Both the position numbers and the translations under genes were made by a program. From Sphingoaurantiacus capsulatus (GTDB lineage Bacteria; Pseudomonadota; Alphaproteobacteria; Sphingomonadales; Sphingomonadaceae): a stretch of 64,000 nucleotides of DNA. Location of the stretch: positions 434,001-498,000 of the forward strand of contig NZ_JBHRXV010000011.1 of NCBI RefSeq assembly GCF_042648405.1, read 5' to 3'. Below the pieces are notes generated by a model that worked only from the letters and a program-made list of their open reading frames with translations, ran no database searches and was not told the origin of the DNA. Positions 1 through 8,006 of this stretch are shown piece by piece. Within the stretch, counting starts at the first letter, position 1; each line of letters starts with the position of its first letter.

Positions 1-2
1 AG

Positions 3-1256
3 ACCAGCAACAACTGGGTGCCGCTCGGCATCAGCAATGCGCGCGATGTCAGCACGCTCGAAGTGCTGGGCTTCGACGAAAGCGGAGACAATATCCTCGC
101 GCTGAAGCCGCACAACGGCCGGCAGGCGCTGTTCAAGATCGCCGCCGACGGCAGCAACCGCGAGGAATTGCTGTTCGCGCAGGATCAGGTCGATGTGTCG
201 GGCATCAAGCGGATCGGCAAGTATTTCCGCCCGGTCGGCGCCAATTATTCGAGCGACTACAATCACATCGAATATTTCGACCCAGCGCTGGAAAAGCTCG
301 CCGCCAGCCTGGGCCGCGCGCTCCCCGGCAAGCCCGAGATCAACGTTATCGACGAAACCTGGGACGGGTCGAAGCTGCTGCTGTTCGCCGGCACCGACGT
401 GAACCCCGGCGCCTATTATCTGTTCGACAAGGCGACCAAGTCGCTCGGCAAGCTTTCCGATACCCGTCCCGGCACCGACGGCATGAAGTTCGGCGAGATG
501 ACGCCGGTGCGCTACACCGCCCGCGACGGCGCCTCGATCCCCGGCTATCTCACCCTGCCGCCCGGCAAGGACGGCAAGAATCTGCCGACGATCATCCTGC
601 CGCACGGCGGCCCTTCGGCGCGCGACACCTGGGGCTTCGACTGGCTCGTCCAGTATTTCAGCCAACTCGGCTACGCCGTCCTGCAGCCGAACTATCGCGG
701 CTCCGCCGGCTATGGCGAGGCCTGGCTCCAGCAGAACGGCTTCAAGGCGTGGCGCACTTCCATCGGGGACATCAACGACGGCGCGCGCTGGCTGGTGGCG
801 CAAGGTATCGCCGATCCGAAGCGGATGGCGATCTTCGGCTGGAGCTACGGCGGCTATGCGGCGCTGCAGGCCAATGTCGTCGAGCCCGATCTCTACAAGG
901 CGACGATCGCGGTCGCCCCGGTAACCGACCTCTACGAGCTGAAGGAGCAGAGCCGCTATTTCGGTAGCTTCCTCATCAACAAGGACTTCATCGGTGCCGG
1001 CCCGCACGTCACCGAAGGCTCGCCGGCAAAGAATGCCGCGGCGATCAAGACGCCGGTGCTGATGTTCCACGGCGACAAGGACCTGAACGTCGATATCCGT
1101 CAGGCGAAGCTGATGGAGTCGGCGCTGAAGAGCGCGGGCAAGCCGGTCGAGTTGATCGTCTACCCCAACCTGCAGCACAGCCTGATCGACAGCGGCGCCC
1201 GCGCCGACCTGCTGCTGCGCTCGGCCAAGTTCCTCGCGGCGAACGTGCCGCAGTAG
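3..1256 (+). CDS. S9 family peptidase, C-terminal part (5' end outside window)
   Basis: This is the C-terminal two thirds of a prolyl-oligopeptidase-like serine peptidase. The frame is open to the window edge, so the start lies upstream. The C-terminal alpha/beta-hydrolase domain holds the nucleophile motif GWSYGGY, the acid in HGDKDLNVD and the histidine in LQHSLID. The part before it is the end of a WD40-like/beta-propeller region. It is followed after 9 bases by a close paralogue in the same orientation, so this is a tandem duplication. Such enzymes usually sit in the periplasm of sphingomonads and cleave short peptides or act as acylaminoacyl peptidases. The substrate cannot be read from the sequence. 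Confidence 0.9.
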   Translation, partial: TSNNWVPLGISNARDVSTLEVLGFDESGDNILALKPHNGRQALFKIAADGSNREELLFAQDQVDVSGIKRIGKYFRPVGANYSSDYNHIEYFDPALEKLAASLGRALPGKPEINVIDETWDGSKLLLFAGTDVNPGAYYLFDKATKSLGKLSDTRPGTDGMKFGEMTPVRYTARDGASIPGYLTLPPGKDGKNLPTIILPHGGPSARDTWGFDWLVQYFSQLGYAVLQPNYRGSAGYGEAWLQQNGFKAWRTSIGDINDGARWLVAQGIADPKRMAIFGWSYGGYAALQANVVEPDLYKATIAVAPVTDLYELKEQSRYFGSFLINKDFIGAGPHVTEGSPAKNAAAIKTPVLMFHGDKDLNVDIRQAKLMESALKSAGKPVELIVYPNLQHSLIDSGARADLLLRSAKFLAANVPQ

Positions 1257-1265
1257 GCTAAAGGC

Positions 1266-3194
1266 ATGACGGGTCGCTTCCTCTCCGCCTTGGCTGCGAG
1301 CCTGCTTGCAGCCGTGCCCGCCACGGCAGATGAGGCAGCCCTTGCGGCGAAGTTCGGCGCGCGCGAGGCGTTCGACGGCGTGGCACTGTCGCCCGACGGC
1401 AAGCGCATCTCTTACCTCAACCCGATCCGCGGCAAGGGAAGCGCGCTCGTCGTCGTCGATCTCGCGACCGGCGATGCGAAGCCGATCATGACCGTCAGCG
1501 GCGCGGACTATCAGCTCCGGAGCTGCGACTGGATCAAGATCGATCGCCTCGCCTGCCGCGTGCGCGTCGAGCTGGAGCGATCGGACTTCACCGTGGCGGC
1601 GGCGACGACGATCGCCATCGATCCCGACGGCGGCAATCGCCTGGAAATCGGCGACGACGTTCGCTGGGGCCGCTCGCGCGGCGGGCGCATCATCTCGACG
1701 CTTCCCGACGACCCCGACGAGATCCTCATGGCGACCAACGGGCCGTGGGGCCTGACCGCGCAGCGCGTCAATGCGCGAACGGGCAAGGCCCGCCCGACGA
1801 TGGACGAAGAGCGCATGGTGGCCTTCTATGCCGTCGATCCCGCGGGCCGGGTCCGCCTCAAGGGCAATGTCCGCGCGGTCGAAACCGCCAGCGGCGGCTA
1901 TTATGTCGATCGCCGCTTCCGCTACGCCTATCGCGCCGGCGCCGAAACACAATGGCGCACGCTCGCGGTCGCCGATCTCGGCGCCAACATAACGGTCGAT
2001 GTCGATGGCTTCGACGAAAGCGGCGCAGCGCTGCTTGTCCTGAAGCCGCATCAAGGCAAGCAGGCGCTGTTTCGTGTCGCCGCCGACGGCAGCGAGCGCG
2101 AGGAGCTGATTTTCGCGCATCCCGATGTCGATGTCAGCGGCATCAAGCGCATCGGAAAATACGCCCGCCCCGTTGGCGCGACCTATTCGACCGACTATCA
2201 GCATGTCGAATATTTCGACGCCGAGCTGAAGAAGCTGGCCGCCAGTTTGCGCAAGGCGCTGCCGGGCGGCCCGACGATCACCATCGTCGACGAGACCTGG
2301 GATCGCACGAAATTGCTGATCCACGCGGGGTCCGATGTCGATCCGGGCGGCTACTATGTCTACGACAAGGCCACGCGGAAGCTCGGCAAGCTGTCGGGGA
2401 CGCGGCCGGACCTCGACGGCCTGACGCTCGGCGCGATGAAGCCGGTCACCTACACTGCGCGCGATGGCACCTCGATCCCGGGATATCTGACCCTGCCGCC
2501 GGGCAAACCGGATGCAACAGGGCTGCCGGCGATCGTCATGCCGCACGGTGGTCCATCGGCGCGCGACACGTGGGGCTTCGACTGGATCGCGCAATATTTC
2601 GCGCAACTCGGCTACGCCGTCCTGCAGCCGAACTATCGCGGCTCCGCCGGCTATGGCGATGCCTGGTTCCAGAAGAACGGCTTCCAGTCATGGCCAACGG
2701 CGATCGGCGACATCAACGACGGGGCGCGCTGGCTGGTGGCGCAGGGCATCGCCGACCCCAAGCGGCTGGCGATCTTCGGCTGGAGCTACGGCGGCTATGC
2801 GGCGCTGCAGGCCAATATCGTCGAGCCCGACCTCTACAAGGCGACGGTCGCGGTGGCGCCAGTCACCGACCTCGTCGCCCTGAAGGCTGAAGCGCGGCGC
2901 TATAATTCGCGGCTCGAGCAGAATTTCATCGGTGCCGGCCCGCATGTCGAGCAGGGCTCCCCTGCCCGCCGCGCCGCGGCAATCAAATCGCCGGTGCTCA
3001 TGTTCCACGGTACGCGCGACCTGAACGTCGATATCGAGCAGGCGCGGCTGATGGCGAAGGCGCTGAAATCGGCGGGCAAGACTCATGAGCTGATCGTCTA
3101 CGACGGGCTCGAACACAGCCTTGTCGACAATGTCGCGCGAACCGACCTGCTCAAGCGCTCCGCCGACTTCCTGTCGTCGAACCTGCCTCGATAA
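1266..3194 (+). CDS. S9 family peptidase (prolyl oligopeptidase-like), tandem paralogue
   Basis: This is a complete 642-residue serine peptidase. An N-terminal signal peptide (about residues 1-21, Ala-rich core, likely cut after ATA) points to export. Residues about 25-390 form the propeller-like region, and the C-terminal hydrolase domain carries Ser507 in GWSYGGY, Asp585 in GTRDLNVD and His617 in LEHSLVD. It starts 9 bases after the stop of the upstream paralogue and is probably co-transcribed with it. Several stretches around the active site are identical to the upstream copy at the nucleotide level, including one of 56 bases, which suggests recent duplication or gene conversion. The substrate is unknown. 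Confidence 0.93.
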   Translation: MTGRFLSALAASLLAAVPATADEAALAAKFGAREAFDGVALSPDGKRISYLNPIRGKGSALVVVDLATGDAKPIMTVSGADYQLRSCDWIKIDRLACRVRVELERSDFTVAAATTIAIDPDGGNRLEIGDDVRWGRSRGGRIISTLPDDPDEILMATNGPWGLTAQRVNARTGKARPTMDEERMVAFYAVDPAGRVRLKGNVRAVETASGGYYVDRRFRYAYRAGAETQWRTLAVADLGANITVDVDGFDESGAALLVLKPHQGKQALFRVAADGSEREELIFAHPDVDVSGIKRIGKYARPVGATYSTDYQHVEYFDAELKKLAASLRKALPGGPTITIVDETWDRTKLLIHAGSDVDPGGYYVYDKATRKLGKLSGTRPDLDGLTLGAMKPVTYTARDGTSIPGYLTLPPGKPDATGLPAIVMPHGGPSARDTWGFDWIAQYFAQLGYAVLQPNYRGSAGYGDAWFQKNGFQSWPTAIGDINDGARWLVAQGIADPKRLAIFGWSYGGYAALQANIVEPDLYKATVAVAPVTDLVALKAEARRYNSRLEQNFIGAGPHVEQGSPARRAAAIKSPVLMFHGTRDLNVDIEQARLMAKALKSAGKTHELIVYDGLEHSLVDNVARTDLLKRSADFLSSNLPR

Positions 3195-3197
3195 CCG

Positions 3198-3941
3198 CTA
3201 GTCGCGGGGGCGGTTGCCGCGGCGCCCCGCGACGATGGCGTGGACCATGCCACGGAGCGTACGAATCTCGCCGCCGTTGTAGCCGGGCTTCGTCAGCAGG
3301 TTGCGCAGCGTGCGCTTCGCCGCGGCGACCCTGCTCGGCACATGATAATAGCCGGCGTCGTCGAGTGCGGCGTCGACCTGGACGATCAGCCCTTCGAGCG
3401 TGGCGTGATCGGCCGGCGGCTCATAGTCGGTGACCACCGCCGGGGTGGTATCCGCCGCCTTGTGCCATTCATAGGCGACGAGCAGCACCGCCTGGGCGAG
3501 GTTGAGCGACGTGAAGGCCGGGTTGACCGGCACCGTCAGGATGTCCTGCGCGATCGCCACCTCCTCGGTCTCAAGCCCCGAGCGCTCGGCGCCGAACAGC
3601 ACCGCCTGCTGGAAGCCGCGTGCCCGCATCGCGACAGCCGCGGCTTCGGGCGTCACCACCGGCTTCCACAGGTCGCGCTTGCGCACCGTCGTCGCGTAGA
3701 TGTGCCGACAGTCGGCGACCGCTTCCTGCACCGTGGCATAGACGCGCGCGTTCGCCAGCACCTCGTCGGCGCCCGAGGCGGCCGGGCCGGCATCGGGGTT
3801 GGGCCAGCCGTCGCGCGGCGCCACCAGCCGCAGATCGGTCAGCCCGAAGTTGAGCATGGCACGCGCCGCCTTGCCGATATTCTCGCCGAGCTGCGGGCGA
3901 ACGAGGACGATGGCGGGGTTGAGGGTGGGAACGTCGTTCAT
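3198..3941 (-). CDS. trmJ: tRNA/rRNA 2'-O-methyltransferase, TrmJ-like (SpoU family)
   Basis: This 247-residue SPOUT-fold methyltransferase resembles TrmJ, which methylates the 2'-OH of nucleotide 32 in tRNAs using SAM. It opens with the family-typical PAIVLVRPQLGENIG, and carries the SpoU motifs LFGAERSGLE (about residues 116-125) and VPVNPAFTSLNLAQAV, which together build the trefoil-knot SAM site. The C-terminal helical extension matches TrmJ in length. It converges on the S9 peptidase with a 3-base gap. The gene lies downstream of nrdR on the same strand but is separated from it by a long inverted repeat, so it may be expressed apart from the rpiB-glyA-nrdR operon. Confidence 0.88.
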   Translation of the reverse strand: MNDVPTLNPAIVLVRPQLGENIGKAARAMLNFGLTDLRLVAPRDGWPNPDAGPAASGADEVLANARVYATVQEAVADCRHIYATTVRKRDLWKPVVTPEAAAVAMRARGFQQAVLFGAERSGLETEEVAIAQDILTVPVNPAFTSLNLAQAVLLVAYEWHKAADTTPAVVTDYEPPADHATLEGLIVQVDAALDDAGYYHVPSRVAAAKRTLRNLLTKPGYNGGEIRTLRGMVHAIVAGRRGNRPRD

Positions 3942-3962
3942 GGAGGCGCCCTTACCTCACAT

Positions 3963-4067
3963 CGTCATCCCCGCGAAGGCGGGGATCCAGTCCACAGCAA
4001 ATGACTGCCCGCTCCCGCGGGCGCTTCTTGTGTTTCGGACTGGGTCCCCGCCTTCGCGGGGATGACG
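3963..4067. repeat. REP-type paired inverted repeat (copy A)
   Basis: Two arms of about 31 bases face each other across a spacer of about 43 bases. Each arm is itself a hairpin with stem CCCCGC, loop GAAG and stem GCGGGG, flanked by CGTCAT and ATCCAG. The pair fills the gap between trmJ and nrdR. Three related copies lie at 15466, 23020 and 57518. The arrangement matches REPIN-type elements (two REPs in inverted order). Confidence 0.85.
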
Positions 4068-4076
4068 GGAGGAACG

Positions 4077-4574
4077 TTAGGTCTTCGCCTTCAGCGCCAG
4101 CAGCGGCAGCTCGGGCGCCATCTCGGGCGCGGTCAATGCTTCGGCGACACGCTTGAAGTCCTTCGCCTCGCGGAAGTCCTTGTAGACGCTGGCGTAGCGA
4201 ATGTAGGCGACGTGATCGAGCGTCGCGAGGCCGTCCATCACCGCTTCGCCGATGCGGCTCGAATCGATGTCGGTGTCGCCGCTCGATTCAAGGCGCCGGA
4301 CCACGCCCGTCACCAGCCGCTCGATGCGTTCCGGCCCGATGTTGCGCTTGCGGCAAGCCAGTTCGACCGAGCGCGCGAGCTTGTCGCGGTCGAACGCCTC
4401 GCGCCGGCTGTTGCCCTTCACCACGATCAGGTCGCGCAAATGCACGCGTTCGAAGGTGGTAAAGCGCGCGCCGCAGGCCGGGCACTGCCGCCGCCGCCGG
4501 ATCGCGCCGCCATCCTCGGTGGGACGGCTGTCCTTCACCTGGCTGTCGTCATGGGCGCAGAACGGGCAGCGCAT
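4077..4574 (-). CDS. nrdR: Transcriptional repressor NrdR
   Basis: NrdR represses ribonucleotide reductase genes by sensing ATP/dATP. The protein has 165 residues, slightly longer than the usual 150-155. A zinc ribbon is formed by Cys3-Cys6 and Cys31-Cys34, followed by an ATP-cone domain (about residues 49-139) starting with DLIVVKGNSRREAFDRDKL. It sits 9 bases after glyA and is the last gene of an rpiB-glyA-nrdR operon, an order common in alphaproteobacteria. The ATG follows closely on the glyA stop. Confidence 0.95.
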   Translation of the reverse strand: MRCPFCAHDDSQVKDSRPTEDGGAIRRRRQCPACGARFTTFERVHLRDLIVVKGNSRREAFDRDKLARSVELACRKRNIGPERIERLVTGVVRRLESSGDTDIDSSRIGEAVMDGLATLDHVAYIRYASVYKDFREAKDFKRVAEALTAPEMAPELPLLALKAKT

Positions 4575-4583
4575 CCGCGGAGA

Positions 4584-5888
4584 TTAGCCCAGGTCGGCGT
4601 AGATCGGGAAGCGGCGGCAGAGGGCGCGGACCCGGTCGCGCACCTCGGCCTCGACCGCGGCATTGCCCTCCTCGCCATTCTTCGCAAGGCCATCGAGCAC
4701 GTCGGCGATCATATCGCCGATCGCCGCGAACTCGGCCGGGCCGAAGCCGCGCGTGGTGCCCGCCGGCGAACCGACGCGGATGCCGCTGGTCTTGGTGGGC
4801 GGGAGCGGATCGAACGGCACGCCATTCTTGTTGCAGGTGATCGCCGCGCGCTCGAGCGCTTCGTCGGCGTCCTTGCCGGTGATGCCCTTCGGCGTCAGGT
4901 CGATCAGCGCGAGGTGGGTGTCGGTGCCGCCGGCGACGACGGCGCAGCCGCGCTCGACCAGCTTTGCCGCCAGCACCTTGGCGTTCTCGACGACGCGGCG
5001 GGCATAATCCTTGAACTCCGGCTGCAGCGCCTCACCGAAGGCCACCGCCTTCGCCGCGATCACATGCATCAGCGGCCCGCCCTGCAGGCCGGGGAATACC
5101 GCCGAGTTGAGCTTCTTGCCGAGATCCTCGTCGTTCGACAGGATCATGCCGCCGCGCGGGCCGCGCAGCGTCTTGTGCGTCGTCGTGGTCACCACATGCG
5201 CGTGCGGCAGCGGCGACGGGTGAACGCCCGCGGCAACGAGCCCGGCGAAATGCGCCATGTCGACGAACAGATAGGCGCCGACCGAATCCGCGATGGCGCG
5301 GAAACGCGCGAAGTCGAGCGTGCGCGGATAGGCCGAGCCGCCGGCGATGATGATCTTCGGCTGGTGCTCCTTCGCCAGCGCCTCGACCTGATCGAAGTCG
5401 ACGAGGTGATCTTCCTGGCGCACGCCATATTGGATGGCGTTGAACCATTTGCCCGACTGGGCGGCGCGAGCGCCGTGCGTCAGGTGGCCGCCGGCGTCGA
5501 GGCTCATGCCGAGAATGGTGTCGCCCGGCTTCGCCAGCGCCATCATCACCGCGCCGTTGGCCTGTGCGCCCGAATGCGGCTGCACGTTCACATAGGCGGC
5601 GCCGAACAGCTGCTTGGCGCGGTCGATGGCGAGCTGCTCGACCTTATCCGACGGGGCGCAGCCCTGATAATAGCGCTTCCCCGGGTAGCCCTCGGCATAT
5701 TTGTTGGTGAACACCGAGCCCTGCGCCTCGAGCACCGCGCGGCTGACGATATTCTCCGATGCGATCAGCTCGATCTGTTCCTGCTGACGCTTCAGCTCCT
5801 CGCGCACGGCGGTGAACACCGCCGCGTCGCTCTGGCCAAGCGTGTCGGTGAAGAAGCCGTCGTCCTCGTTGGCGGGTCGGGTGCTCAT
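4584..5888 (-). CDS. glyA: Serine hydroxymethyltransferase
   Basis: GlyA converts serine and tetrahydrofolate to glycine and 5,10-methylene-THF with PLP, the main source of one-carbon units. The 434-residue protein shows the PLP-lysine motif TTTTHKTLRGPRGG with Lys239, the entry segment YAEGYPGKRYYQGC and the conserved GGSAYPR stretch. I take the ATG at 5888 (MSTRPANED) because it overlaps the rpiB stop by four bases (ATGA). An open frame continues upstream but would lie inside rpiB. The 5,10-methylene-THF it makes feeds the MetF/MetH enzymes encoded near 23-28 kb. Confidence 0.96.
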   Translation of the reverse strand: MSTRPANEDDGFFTDTLGQSDAAVFTAVREELKRQQEQIELIASENIVSRAVLEAQGSVFTNKYAEGYPGKRYYQGCAPSDKVEQLAIDRAKQLFGAAYVNVQPHSGAQANGAVMMALAKPGDTILGMSLDAGGHLTHGARAAQSGKWFNAIQYGVRQEDHLVDFDQVEALAKEHQPKIIIAGGSAYPRTLDFARFRAIADSVGAYLFVDMAHFAGLVAAGVHPSPLPHAHVVTTTTHKTLRGPRGGMILSNDEDLGKKLNSAVFPGLQGGPLMHVIAAKAVAFGEALQPEFKDYARRVVENAKVLAAKLVERGCAVVAGGTDTHLALIDLTPKGITGKDADEALERAAITCNKNGVPFDPLPPTKTSGIRVGSPAGTTRGFGPAEFAAIGDMIADVLDGLAKNGEEGNAAVEAEVRDRVRALCRRFPIYADLG

Positions 5889-6346
5889 GGGGCGGCCTCC
5901 TCGATGCTGGGATGGGAAAGCTTGTCGATGCGGCGCTGGTGGCGGCCGCCAGCGAATTCGGTGGTCAGGAACTGGCGCACGCACTCGCGCGCGATCTCGA
6001 TGCCGGTGATGCGCGCGCCGAGCGCCAGCACGTTGGCGTCGTTATGCTCGCGCGACAGGCGCGCGACCTCGCCGTGGGTGCACAGCGCGGCGCGGATGCC
6101 GGGGTGGCGGTTGGCGGCGATCGAGATGCCGACGCCGCTGCCGCAGATCAGAATGCCGCGCTTCGCACGACCGGTGGCGACGGCGGTGGCCACCGCATAG
6201 CCATAGTCGGGATAATCGACCGAGGCGTCGCTGTTGGTGCCCATGTCGAGCACCTCGACATCCATGGCGCGCAGCTCCTCGATCAGCTGGTCTTTCAACT
6301 GATAACCGGCGTGATCGGCGCCGATGGCGATCGTTTCACGGGGCAC
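5885..6346 (-). CDS. rpiB: Ribose 5-phosphate isomerase B
   Basis: RpiB interconverts ribose 5-phosphate and ribulose 5-phosphate. The protein (153 residues) has the family opening IAIGADHAGYQLK, the phosphate-binding segment GSGVGISIAANRHPGIRAAL and the motif EHNDANVLALGARI, as expected for the LacAB/RpiB family. Two GTG codons compete as start, at 6352 and 6346. The first overlaps the likely ribosome-binding GAGG, while the second lies five bases after it, so I prefer 6346; the difference is two residues. It is the first gene of the rpiB-glyA-nrdR operon. Confidence 0.93.
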   Translation of the reverse strand: MPRETIAIGADHAGYQLKDQLIEELRAMDVEVLDMGTNSDASVDYPDYGYAVATAVATGRAKRGILICGSGVGISIAANRHPGIRAALCTHGEVARLSREHNDANVLALGARITGIEIARECVRQFLTTEFAGGRHQRRIDKLSHPSIEEAAP

Positions 6347-6447
6347 GGGCACCTCGTTTCGGTCTGCGCTGGAAATATGGCGCCTATCTAGTGGATGGCC
6401 CCTGCGCTGGCTACCGCCAATTGCGTCTGGGCAGCCACTTTCCCTAC

Positions 6448-6467
6448 TGTATTATCTTGATAATACA
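6448..6467. promoter_or_regulatory. Perfect 20-bp palindrome, operator-like
   Basis: The sequence TGTATTATCTTGATAATACA has two 9-base arms matching perfectly around a central TT. It is strikingly AT-rich in a GC-rich region and ends 16 bases before the ATG of the decayed DUF5694 gene. GATAAT within it could serve as a -10 element. Symmetric sites of this form are typical of dimeric winged-helix or HTH repressors. No regulator gene lies next to it. Confidence 0.6.
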
Positions 6468-6483
6468 CGGGGGCGTGCAAATT

Positions 6484-6789
6484 GATGCTGAAGACCGTTG
6501 GTTACGCCCTCGCACTGGCGGTTTCGACCGCCGCCCTGCCCGCCTTGGCGGCCGAGCCGGCGCCCGTCGAGATGCTGAAGCTCGGCGACGCCAACGACTA
6601 GCCCGGCGCCGACCTCAACGCCATGTGGTACCTGCGGAACGCCAAGATGTTCGGCAAGATCGCCACCATCGCCCCGGTGACCGGGTGCTGGTGGTGGCGG
6701 GGTCCGGGCACAGTTATTGGCTGCGGCATCTCGTGGCCGAGACGCCGGGCTTCAAGCTGATCGACCCGGTCCCCTATCTCACCGGATAG
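6484..6789 (+). pseudogene. Decayed DUF5694-type exported protein (deletion, stop and frameshift)
   Basis: The ATG at 6484 opens a good signal peptide (MLKTVGYALALAVSTAALPA...) and a family-like start, APVEMLKLGD, but a TAG follows at 6599. Directly behind it the same frame encodes GADLNAMWYLRNAKMFGKIA, and after an apparent one-base loss near 6670 another frame gives GDRVLVVAGSGHSYWLRHL and LIDPVPYL. These pieces match, from memory, the C-terminal end of DUF5694 proteins (usually about 250-300 residues), so roughly 200 codons from the middle are missing. The gene is therefore non-functional. The N-terminal and C-terminal remnants remain readable, which suggests recent decay. Confidence 0.75.
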
Positions 6790-6801
6790 TAGCGGCGCGC
6801 G

Positions 6802-7206
6802 CTACTTCGGACAGTGCCGGCCGACCTCCGACCGCACCGGCCCCAGCGCCCGCTCGACATCCTTGGCGAGCGTCGCGGCGGAGGCGGCGGTAATGAGGTT
6901 GGTCGGGCTGACCTTGGCGGCGAAATTGGCCACCGCCGAGATCGCGCTGTCGAGCGCGCGGTCCTGGTTGGTGATGCCGGCGCGCTTCAGGCCGGTCTTC
7001 GCCGACATCAGCTTGCTCTGCGCCTCACGCAGATAGCTCGGCCGGGCATTGTCGGACGGCGCGCGGTAGATGTCCGCCACCGCCATGCCCATCTTGTTGC
7101 CCGCGTTGAACAGCGCGTTCGGCGAGCACATCTGCGCCGCGGCCGGGACGGCGGCGGTGCCTGCGAGAATGATCGATAACCCTAAGGCGACGCTGAATCG
7201 CGTCAT
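6802..7206 (-). CDS. Hypothetical exported protein
   Basis: This is a 134-residue protein with a clear signal peptide (residues 1-25, ending AAVPAAAQ). The mature part is mostly helical and Ala-rich, with two cysteines: one just after the cleavage site (MCSPN) and one near the C-terminus (RHCPK), which could form a disulfide in the periplasm. I place the start at 7206 because GGGGAGGA precedes that ATG at proper spacing; a longer open frame upstream has no such signal. I do not recognise the family. It is convergent with the DUF5694 remnant. Confidence 0.7.
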   Translation of the reverse strand: MTRFSVALGLSIILAGTAAVPAAAQMCSPNALFNAGNKMGMAVADIYRAPSDNARPSYLREAQSKLMSAKTGLKRAGITNQDRALDSAISAVANFAAKVSPTNLITAASAATLAKDVERALGPVRSEVGRHCPK

Positions 7207-7424
7207 GGTGTCCTCCCCTTGACCATGTCGAATGCCGCAACGCCACCCAACCGGCCGGAAGGTGCCGCCCTCGAAAACGGGGCCGCTTGCTTCAGGCTGG
7301 CGATACTGTCCGTCACGAAATCGCAAAGCGCAAGCGCCACTCGCATCGTCGCAAATATCCCCGGTTCGGCGCAGACCCGGCTTGACCGGTCGCCGGATCG
7401 GGCAGAGTCTTTCCGGTCTGGGTC

Positions 7425-7447
7425 CGCGCCGATGGGCAATCGGCGCG
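7425..7447 (+). other. Stable hairpin in the leader of the hypothetical/protease operon
   Basis: A perfect 9-bp stem (CGCGCCGAT / ATCGGCGCG) closes on a GGGCA loop. It ends 22 bases before the ATG at 7470. No T-run follows, so it is not a typical terminator. It could be a translational control element or chance in GC-rich DNA. The rest of the 263-base gap after 7206 shows nothing else I can name. Confidence 0.3.
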
Positions 7448-7469
7448 TCTGGAGTGAGTAAGAGTGTAG

Positions 7470-7988
7470 ATGCGTAAATTGGTTGCTGCCCAACAGGGGG
7501 GCGGAAACCGTGTCGTTGCTGACAGGTGTCCCACGACGTTGCGATCCGCAGCGCCGCTCGCTGCCCTGCTGGGAGCAGCCCTGCCCTTCGCCACCGCCGA
7601 CGCCATGCCGCTGCGCCATGCCGGAGCGCTCGCCGTCAGCTGCCCGATCGCCGGGCTGCCCGCCGCCGCCGCGCCTAAGCTCTGCGCGCAGGTGGCCGAG
7701 GCCGCGCGCCGTGGCGCGCCCTTCCCCGTCGCGCTGGCGGCGCGTTCCGACGCTGCGCTGTCGCTGGTCGTCGGCGGCAGTATGCGCGACGGCAAGCTCA
7801 CGCTCGCCGCACAGCTCCTCCGCCCCGGCCAGCCGCAGGCGGCGGCGCTGACCGCGCCCGCCACGCGAGCCGTTCCGATCAAAGACGAGGCGGCTGTGCG
7901 CGCCGCCATCGAAGCGGCCCTTGCCGCCGTGCTGCCCTGGCAGCGGACGGCGCGGTCGCAACCACCACGCGCACCACGAGCAGAGTAA
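7470..7988 (+). CDS. Hypothetical protein upstream of the serralysin-like protease
   Basis: This 172-residue reading frame ends 18 bases before the M10 protease gene and is probably co-transcribed with it. After a basic N-terminus there is a hydrophobic stretch (about residues 27-45, AAPLAALLGAALPFATADA) that looks like a signal peptide or anchor, then two cysteines (SCPIAG, KLCAQ) and an Ala-rich body. I do not recognise a family. Serralysins are often encoded next to small periplasmic inhibitors, so an inhibitor role is conceivable, but no inhibitor motif is evident. The start is uncertain, as no strong ribosome-binding site precedes 7470. Confidence 0.55.
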   Translation: MRKLVAAQQGGGNRVVADRCPTTLRSAAPLAALLGAALPFATADAMPLRHAGALAVSCPIAGLPAAAAPKLCAQVAEAARRGAPFPVALAARSDAALSLVVGGSMRDGKLTLAAQLLRPGQPQAAALTAPATRAVPIKDEAAVRAAIEAALAAVLPWQRTARSQPPRAPRAE

Positions 7989-8006
7989 GCAAGGGAGATT
8001 GCATCG

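Noticed and set aside
3963..4067. REP pairs as insertion sequences or transposon ends
   Set aside because: There is no transposase between or beside the arms and no target-site duplication; the copies are 68-105 bases long.
4062..6200. A 712-codon open frame on the plus strand
   Set aside because: It lies antisense to nrdR, glyA and rpiB, which have clear motifs. Long antisense frames are common in GC-rich DNA, and its translation is Arg/His/Ala-rich without a recognisable domain.
6391..6789. An uninterrupted 132-codon frame read as an intact gene
   Set aside because: Only its last 36 codons resemble a known protein; the first part is out of frame with the true signal peptide at 6484, so it is part of a pseudogene.
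7425..7447. Hairpin as a rho-independent terminator
   Set aside because: No T-run follows on either strand, and it precedes the gene start.
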